The notes beneath the pieces were generated by a model. That model searched no databases and was not told the origin of the DNA. It saw nothing but the letters and a program-made list of their open reading frames with translations. Shown here in pieces: positions 6,724 to 10,398 of a stretch of 10,398 nucleotides of DNA (the stretch's first letter is position 1; each line of letters begins with the position of its first letter). This DNA comes from Bacteroidales bacterium (lineage in GTDB: Bacteria; Bacteroidota; Bacteroidia; Bacteroidales; UBA12077): contig JAUVUS010000045.1 of the NCBI GenBank assembly GCA_030600865.1, positions 1-10,398 on the forward strand, written 5' to 3'. The position numbers were made by a program, and so were the translations under genes.

Positions 6724-7674
6724 ATGAGAATCAGTGGTTTTACAATGGGTAAGAATGTGGATAAACTTTATTATCCCATAAAGCCTGCAATAATGTCAAT
6801 ATTACCAATTGTTGATGAGTTTATAGTAGCACTTGGAAAAAGCGATGACGATGACAGAACCCGTGAAGAAATATTAAGTATTGGAAGCGATAAAATAAAA
6901 TTAATTGATACCGTTTGGGATTTGGAAAAATACCCTAATGGAATGGAGAACGCACATCAGACAGATATTGCAAAAAATCATTGTACGGGTGACTGGCTAT
7001 TTTATTTACAAGCTGATGAGGTTATACACGAAAAATTTCTGCCGATAATTAAAAAGCGTTGTGAAGAACTTTTATATGATAAAACAGTTGAAGGTTTGCT
7101 TTTCAGGTATAAGCACTTTTGGGGCGATTACGATCATTATCATTTTTCGCATCATTGGTATAAACACGAAATTCGCATAATTAAAAACGTTCCTGAAATT
7201 CATTCATGGGAATCGGCACAATCGTTTCGAAGAATACCAAACTTTGAGGGAATAAACTACCGTCAGCAGGATGGAACCTATAAGTTAAAAGTAGCTCGAG
7301 TAGATGCTGATGTTTATCATTACGGTTGGGTTAGACCACCTTCGTTAATGAAGAAAAAAATGAAGGCTTTGGATACTATTCATAGAGGCGAAGAAGGCAC
7401 TGAAAATAGAGAAACAATGTATCGTAATTTTGATTATGGTTCGCTGGACCAGTTACAAAAGTTTACTGAAACACACCCTGAAGTAATGAAAAACTGGATT
7501 GCAAAATTCGATTGGAAAAATGAACTTCAGTATTCTGGTAATCCGTGTGTTACAAGAAAAAAACATTCTCACGAAAGATTCAAATATAGATTCTTAACCT
7601 GGATTGAAAATAATTTACTTGGAGGTAGAAGCATCGGTGGGTTTAAAAACTACATACTTTTAAATAAAAGTTAA
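6724..7674 (+). CDS. GT2-like (GT-A fold) glycosyltransferase
   Basis: A 316-residue protein without signal peptide or membrane segment, so cytoplasmic or membrane-peripheral. The N-terminal half looks like a GT-A nucleotide-sugar domain: an opening strand with I-V-D-E-F-I-V-A (29-36), then D-(D)3-R-T-R-E (41-48), N-A-H-Q-T-D-I-A-K near 76-84, and C-T-G-D-W-L-F-Y-L-Q-A-D-E at 87-99. Q-A-D-E stands where the metal-binding D-x-D of family 2 enzymes would be, so D98 is the likely metal ligand. The C-terminal half is rich in His, Trp and Tyr (H-Y-H-F-S-H-H-W-Y at about 140-148) and may form the acceptor site. Donor and acceptor cannot be inferred. It is divergent from the sigma operon, and 142 bp separate it from the next gene. 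ATG start; TAA stop at 7672. Confidence 0.72.
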   Translation: MRISGFTMGKNVDKLYYPIKPAIMSILPIVDEFIVALGKSDDDDRTREEILSIGSDKIKLIDTVWDLEKYPNGMENAHQTDIAKNHCTGDWLFYLQADEVIHEKFLPIIKKRCEELLYDKTVEGLLFRYKHFWGDYDHYHFSHHWYKHEIRIIKNVPEIHSWESAQSFRRIPNFEGINYRQQDGTYKLKVARVDADVYHYGWVRPPSLMKKKMKALDTIHRGEEGTENRETMYRNFDYGSLDQLQKFTETHPEVMKNWIAKFDWKNELQYSGNPCVTRKKHSHERFKYRFLTWIENNLLGGRSIGGFKNYILLNKS

Positions 7675-7749
7675 TAATCATTTTAGATCTTGTTCATAAA
7701 TTATGTAAACTTCTTTGGAGTCTTTATAGGGCTTGTATTTTCAAAAGAT

Positions 7750-7757
7750 TATATTTG
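7750..7757 (+). promoter_or_regulatory. Candidate -7 element (TATATTTG) for the GH3/serine-hydrolase gene
   Basis: TATATTTG is an exact match to the Bacteroidota -7 consensus TAnnTTTG, 59 bp before the ATG at 7817. No -33 TTTG at the usual spacing is obvious. If used, the gene has its own promoter separate from the glycosyltransferase and a leader of about 50 nt. No hairpin terminator is evident after the glycosyltransferase stop, so read-through is also possible. Confidence 0.4.
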
Positions 7758-7761
7758 TGCA

Positions 7762-7812
7762 AAATCAAATAATCTAGATGAGATGTTTGGTGTAAATCAA
7801 AGAAAATCAAAG
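7762..7812 (+). repeat. Three copies of AAATCAAA in the leader of the GH3 gene
   Basis: AAATCAAA occurs at 7762-7769, 7794-7801 and 7804-7811; the last two extend to AAATCAAAG and are 10 bp apart. The final copy ends 5 bp before the ATG. An A-rich leader may aid initiation in place of a Shine-Dalgarno sequence; a specific role is speculative in such AT-rich DNA. Confidence 0.3.
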
Positions 7813-7816
7813 TACT

Positions 7817-10398
7817 ATGATAAGATGTCGACTCCTTATATTTTTAATAATTCTAAATTTATTTTTCCCCTTACTAAATCATGCCCAGGATTCAACCATA
7901 ATAATCGATAAGCAAAATCAGTGGGTTGATTCTGTAATGAATAAATTGTCTCTTGAAGAAAAGATAGGACAGTTGTTTATGGTTGCAGCATATTCCAATA
8001 AAGATCAACAACATATAGATGAAATATCTTATATCATTAAAAAATATAAAATAGGAGGCTTAATTTTTTTTCAGGGTGGTCCGGGCCGACAGCTTAATCT
8101 CACCAATCATTACCAATCTATAACAAAAACACCTTTACTTATTGCTATTGACGGAGAATGGGGTTTGGGAATGCGCTTAGATTCAACCATTAGTTACCCT
8201 CGCCAAATGATGCTTGGAGCAATTCAGAATGATTCACTAATTTACCAGATGGGTTTTGATATTGGCGAACAGATGAAACGAATGGGTATTCATGTTAATT
8301 TTGCACCTGTTGTTGATGTAAATAACAATCCTCTAAACCCTGTTATTAACGTACGTTCGTTTGGCGAAAATCCTGATATCGTTGCAAAAAAGGGTATTAT
8401 GTATATGAAGGGGATGCAGGATGCCGGTATAATTGCCACTGCAAAGCATTTCCCGGGGCATGGCGATACCGATAAAGATTCGCATTATACTTTGCCTTTG
8501 GTAAACCATAATCGTGAGCGACTTGATTCTGTTGAGTTATATCCGTTCAGGAAAATTTTTGATGCCGGGATAGAAGGAGTAATGGTCGCTCATTTAAATG
8601 TTTCTGCTCTTGGAACAAAAGAGGATACTCCAACAACTCTTACAAAAGCAGTTGTTACAGATTTGCTAAAGGAAGAAATGGCTTTCGAAGGATTAATTTT
8701 TACCGATGCATTAAATATGAAAGGTGCTACAAAATATTACGATTCTGGTGAGATTGAAGCTTTAGCGCTTAGTGCCGGTAATGATGTTTTACTTTTTCCT
8801 GTGAGTGTATCAAAAGCCATATCAAAAATAAAAAAACAGGTCCGTAAAGGAAAAATACCACGAGAACGAATCGAAGAAAGTTGTCGTAAAATTCTGGAAG
8901 CAAAATATAGAGTAGGATTACACACAAAAGATAAATCAATAGCTTTTATAAAAAAGGAAAATCTGGAAAAAGATTTAAACCAGTTGGTTTATGAAGTAAC
9001 ACATCGTGATTTAATTGAAGCGGGTTTAACCTTGATAAGAAACGAAAAAGATATTTTACCCATAAAAAAGCTTAAACGTAAGCAATTTGCTTCGTTGGCA
9101 TTTAATACAAATGAAATTACAGAGTTCCAGGAAACACTTTCAAAGTATGCCGAAGTAGATCATTTTATTTTTACTGAAAACAATAAAGATTCCTTGTTCA
9201 ATATTTTAAAAAATTACGATGTTGTATTTACAAGTGTTCATAACACATCGTACTGGCCATCGGGAAATTATAAAGTTAATCAATATCATTTAAATCAAAT
9301 TGCCAAACTAGCCAATGAAACTAAGCTTGTTTTTAGTGTTTTTGCAAATCCTTATAGTTTACGACAATTCAAAATGATTGATAGTATCGATGCAGTCTTA
9401 ATTGCATATTCTGATGATAATGTAGTTCAGAATGCAGTAGCTCAAGCAATTTTCGGTGGAACTGAAATATCGGGTCGTTTGCCTGTTGGTATTAACAAAG
9501 ATTATCCGGCAGGAACAGGAATTGATACTAAAAAAAAATTAAGACTCCAATATGGTATCCCTGAACAGGCGGGAATATCATCCGAAAAATTAATTAAAGT
9601 TGATTCCATAGCACAAAGTGCAATTGATAGTATGGCAACTCCGGGTTGTCGAATTCTTATTGTTCGTAATGGTATTGTTTTTTACGATAAAGCCTTTGGA
9701 TATCATACATACATGAAACAAAATCCTGTAAAGGAAAATGATATTTATGATATTGCTTCCATTACAAAAATTGCTGCTACGGTTCCGTCTTTAATGAAAT
9801 TGTATGAGGATAGTTTATTTTTTATTGATGATAAATTGGCCGATTATTTGCCGGAATTGGATACAACAAATAAAGGCGATTTAAATATAAAAGATATTTT
9901 AACACACCAGGCACAACTTAATGGCTGGATTCCCTTTTATTACTCAACACTGGAAACCTTATATCTTGACCAGAAATTATTGAATAATAAGTTTACCGAG
10001 GAGTTTCCATACAAAATAGGAAATCATGCTTATATGGCCAAAAATTTTAAGTTTAAAGATAATATCTATAGTCATACACCCAAGGAGGGGTTTTCGACCA
10101 AAATAGCGGCTGATTTTTACATTACAGATACATATATCGATACTATATATAACAAGATTCGTGAATCGAATTTATATGGAGAAAAGGCTTATCGTTATAG
10201 CGATTTGGGTTACTATTATTTTTACAAAATAATTGAAAATTATACTGGTGTTAAATTCCAGGATTATGTTGATTCTGTTTTTTACGATGAGCTTGGAGCA
10301 AACAGAACAACTTTCTTACCTCTTGAAAAGTTCGATAAAACTGAGATAGTACCAACAGAAAACGACCAGGTTTTTCGTAAACAATTGTTACATGGTTA
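7817..10398 (+). CDS. Secreted GH3 (NagZ-like) / beta-lactamase-fold serine hydrolase fusion (3' truncated)
   Basis: The frame is open from ATG 7817 to the window edge (860 codons) with no stop; an in-frame TAA at 7793 limits the start. Residues 1-23 form a signal peptide (R-C-R, a hydrophobic stretch, then N-H-A before Q24), so the protein is periplasmic or outer-membrane facing. GH3 N-domain: L-S-L-E-E-K-I-G-Q-L at 44-53; the NagZ motif K-H-F-P-G-H-G-x-T at 210-218 with the acid/base Asp221-Ser-His223; nucleophile Asp297 in F-T-D-A-L-N-M. A GH3 C-domain follows, ending in I-F-G-G-T-E-I-S-G-R-L-P-V (545-557). A beta-lactamase/serine-hydrolase domain starts near 580, with S-I-T-K at 648-651 (SxxK) and Y-S-D at 794-796; its last motif must lie outside the window. 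Likely role: removal of GlcNAc from muropeptides, plus an amidase, esterase or peptidase step by the second domain. Confidence 0.9.
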   Translation, partial: MIRCRLLIFLIILNLFFPLLNHAQDSTIIIDKQNQWVDSVMNKLSLEEKIGQLFMVAAYSNKDQQHIDEISYIIKKYKIGGLIFFQGGPGRQLNLTNHYQSITKTPLLIAIDGEWGLGMRLDSTISYPRQMMLGAIQNDSLIYQMGFDIGEQMKRMGIHVNFAPVVDVNNNPLNPVINVRSFGENPDIVAKKGIMYMKGMQDAGIIATAKHFPGHGDTDKDSHYTLPLVNHNRERLDSVELYPFRKIFDAGIEGVMVAHLNVSALGTKEDTPTTLTKAVVTDLLKEEMAFEGLIFTDALNMKGATKYYDSGEIEALALSAGNDVLLFPVSVSKAISKIKKQVRKGKIPRERIEESCRKILEAKYRVGLHTKDKSIAFIKKENLEKDLNQLVYEVTHRDLIEAGLTLIRNEKDILPIKKLKRKQFASLAFNTNEITEFQETLSKYAEVDHFIFTENNKDSLFNILKNYDVVFTSVHNTSYWPSGNYKVNQYHLNQIAKLANETKLVFSVFANPYSLRQFKMIDSIDAVLIAYSDDNVVQNAVAQAIFGGTEISGRLPVGINKDYPAGTGIDTKKKLRLQYGIPEQAGISSEKLIKVDSIAQSAIDSMATPGCRILIVRNGIVFYDKAFGYHTYMKQNPVKENDIYDIASITKIAATVPSLMKLYEDSLFFIDDKLADYLPELDTTNKGDLNIKDILTHQAQLNGWIPFYYSTLETLYLDQKLLNNKFTEEFPYKIGNHAYMAKNFKFKDNIYSHTPKEGFSTKIAADFYITDTYIDTIYNKIRESNLYGEKAYRYSDLGYYYFYKIIENYTGVKFQDYVDSVFYDELGANRTTFLPLEKFDKTEIVPTENDQVFRKQLLHG

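Noticed and set aside
7690..7911. Open frame of 73 codons starting at TTG between the glycosyltransferase and the GH3 gene
   Set aside because: It overlaps the signal peptide region of the GH3 fusion in another frame, begins at a TTG and has no recognisable domain; the frame starting at ATG 7817 gives a proper signal peptide running into GH3.
8737..8925. Minus-strand open frame of 62 codons
   Set aside because: Antisense to the GH3 catalytic domain, which reads through without interruption.
9721..10398. A separate beta-lactamase gene rather than a fusion
   Set aside because: The frame is continuous from the GH3 domain through the linker into the SxxK domain with no stop or start in between, and the same fusion type is known in Bacteroidota.

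Overview
The window looks like a chromosomal segment from a low-GC member of the Bacteroidota. The evidence is a giant secreted protein ending in a type IX secretion (T9SS) sorting domain, TAnnTTTG-type promoter -7 elements, mostly absent Shine-Dalgarno sequences, and a secreted GH3/serine-hydrolase fusion of a kind met in this phylum. Genus or species cannot be named from the sequence alone. No tRNA, rRNA, CRISPR array, insertion sequence, integrase or phage gene is visible.

Layout. (1) Positions 2-4747, plus strand: the last 1581 codons of a very large modular surface or secreted protein. Its order is Ig-like modules with an exact 107-residue spacing, six degenerate glycine/aromatic modules, two PKD-like domains, a MAM-like jelly-roll domain, a Cys-less Omp28/thioredoxin-like domain, and a T9SS type A C-terminal domain. 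Its start lies before the window. (2) Positions 4748-4877: a convergent intergenic region with a hairpin terminator usable in both directions and a second, longer inverted repeat. (3) Positions 4878-6570, minus strand: a three-gene operon, transcribed in the order ECF sigma factor, membrane-anchored zinc-finger anti-sigma factor, membrane-anchored Spy/CpxP/CnrX-like periplasmic protein. (4) Positions 6571-6723: a divergent promoter region with an 11-bp direct repeat. (5) Positions 6724-7674, plus: a GT2-like glycosyltransferase. (6) From 7817 to the window edge, plus: a secreted protein joining a NagZ-like GH3 beta-N-acetylglucosaminidase to a class C beta-lactamase-fold serine hydrolase, cut off at its 3' end.

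How the parts may work together. The minus-strand operon is a self-contained envelope-stress or metal-sensing switch: a cytoplasmic sigma factor, its membrane-spanning inhibitor and a periplasmic four-helix sensor or chaperone, comparable in content to cnrYXH of Cupriavidus. The most interesting detail is that the extracytoplasmic tail of the anti-sigma factor is purely acidic while the tail of the periplasmic partner is arginine-rich, which suggests direct electrostatic pairing. The glycosyltransferase and the GH3/serine-hydrolase fusion both concern glycans (the latter probably muropeptides), but nothing ties them functionally to the stress operon. Nothing in the window amounts to a clearly new defence or mobile system. 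The main leads are the charge-paired regulatory operon, the redox-dead Omp28 domain on a T9SS cargo, and the two-activity muropeptide hydrolase candidate.
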